Positions 63,737 to 64,000 of a stretch of DNA of 64,000 nt are shown in pieces (the stretch's first letter is position 1; each line of letters opens with the position of its first letter). The DNA is taken from positions 248,001-312,000 of the forward strand of contig NZ_JALPRD010000002.1 in NCBI RefSeq assembly GCF_023197165.1. The letters are read 5' to 3'. Source of the DNA: Sphingopyxis sp. MSC1_008. Lineage in GTDB: Bacteria; Pseudomonadota; Alphaproteobacteria; Sphingomonadales; Sphingomonadaceae. The position numbers and the translations under genes are program-made. Under the pieces are notes generated by a model, which searched no databases, was not told the DNA's origin, and saw nothing but the letters and a program-made list of their open reading frames with translations.

Positions 63737-64000
63737 TGACCGAGTTGACCAATCTGACCGTTACGCAGATCCGCGACGGGCATCGCGCGGGCGATTTCAG
63801 CGCCGTCGAGGTCGCCGAGGCGTTCAACGCCAATGTCGCGGGCGCGAAGGCGCTGAATGCGTTTATCGTCGAGACGCCCGAGCATGCGATCGCGGCGGCG
63901 AAGGCGGCCGATGCCGATCGCGCGGCGGGGACGCTGAAGCCGCTGTCGGGTGTGCCGATCGGGATGAAGGACCTGTTCGCGACGAACGGCGTCCAGACGA
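63736..64000 (+). CDS. gatA: Asp/Glu-tRNA(Asn/Gln) amidotransferase subunit A, 5' part only
   Basis: The first 88 residues of GatA: LTVTQIRDGHRAGDFSAVEV, AFIVETPEHAIAAAKAADAD and LSGVPIGMKDLFATNGVQT, where the Lys in GMKDLFATNG is the first catalytic residue of the amidase family. The window ends inside the gene. Confidence 0.93.
   Translation, partial: MTELTNLTVTQIRDGHRAGDFSAVEVAEAFNANVAGAKALNAFIVETPEHAIAAAKAADADRAAGTLKPLSGVPIGMKDLFATNGVQT

Overview
The window is a GC-rich chromosomal segment from an alphaproteobacterium. The gene set and style fit the Sphingomonadales (a Sphingopyxis- or Sphingobium-like genome): many genes are recognisable sphingomonad chromosomal genes, the intergenic spaces carry palindromic REP-like repeats, and there is a divergent LysR / class B3 metallo-beta-lactamase pair. 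The genus assignment is inference. About 60 genes are packed on both strands, with two tRNA genes (Pro-GGG, His-GTG), one intact IS5-family element and one clearly foreign, AT-rich gene. No gap longer than about 260 bp lacks a gene.

Layout. 0-3.2 kb: alaS and a small START/AHSA1-like gene. 3.3-4.4 kb: a holin and a GH108 endolysin, which look like the detached lysis module of a gene transfer agent (GTA). 4.4-7.5 kb: quinone oxidoreductase, EF-hand protein, two TauE/SafE-type exporters, tRNA-Pro. 7.9-10.9 kb: yajC-secD-secF. 11-15.2 kb: glycosyltransferase, XRE regulator, divergent DUF6456 protein, ABC-F ATPase. 15.3-18.7 kb: SIMPL protein, 2OG-Fe(II) oxygenase, tRNA-His, leucine-type dehydrogenase, YbaN protein. 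18.8-23.9 kb: cytochrome c maturation operon ccmC-D-E-F-G-H-I. 24-27.6 kb: kup, with an IS5-family element inserted exactly at its stop codon, followed by a truncated DUF4062 gene. 27.8-31.9 kb: lipoprotein, leuA with a leucine-rich leader peptide, rhodanese, acidic protein, YceI. 32-35.5 kb: LuxR-type regulator, a secreted protein and two DUF805 membrane proteins. 35.6-38.7 kb: bioF-bioD-bioA. 38.8-44.8 kb: DUF6151 protein, ilvB-ilvN-ilvC with an attenuator-like terminator, and miaA/serB with overlapping divergent start codons. 44.8-50.9 kb: accessory genes (membrane protein, DUF2200, SnoaL-like, LysR/B3 beta-lactamase, azoreductase/SMR exporter/MarR). 51-56.8 kb: two SPOR-domain proteins around a ParA ATPase and a ribbon-helix-helix-like partner, and a secreted protein. 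56.9-64 kb: pyrB with a catalytically dead dihydroorotase (pyrX), DUF1294, ruvX, DUF3089 hydrolase, DUF4153 membrane protein, gatC and the start of gatA.

How it works together. Most of the window is housekeeping: branched-chain amino acid synthesis (leuA, ilvBNC), biotin, pyrimidines, cytochrome c maturation, Sec export. The less ordinary signals are: (i) GTA-type lysis genes plus an XRE/DUF6456 regulator pair 8 kb away, whose promoters share a 10-bp element; (ii) leader-based control of leuA, and an intrinsic terminator squeezed between the probable promoter and the start codon of ilvB; (iii) well-formed operators in front of the SnoaL-like, MarR and beta-lactamase genes; (iv) REP-like repeats that have entered coding sequence twice, in the ccmH signal peptide and at the C-terminus of the DUF3089 protein; (v) an IS insertion that leaves kup intact but has cost the neighbouring DUF4062 gene its natural end. 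Family names are from recognising sequence motifs by eye; no database search was possible.
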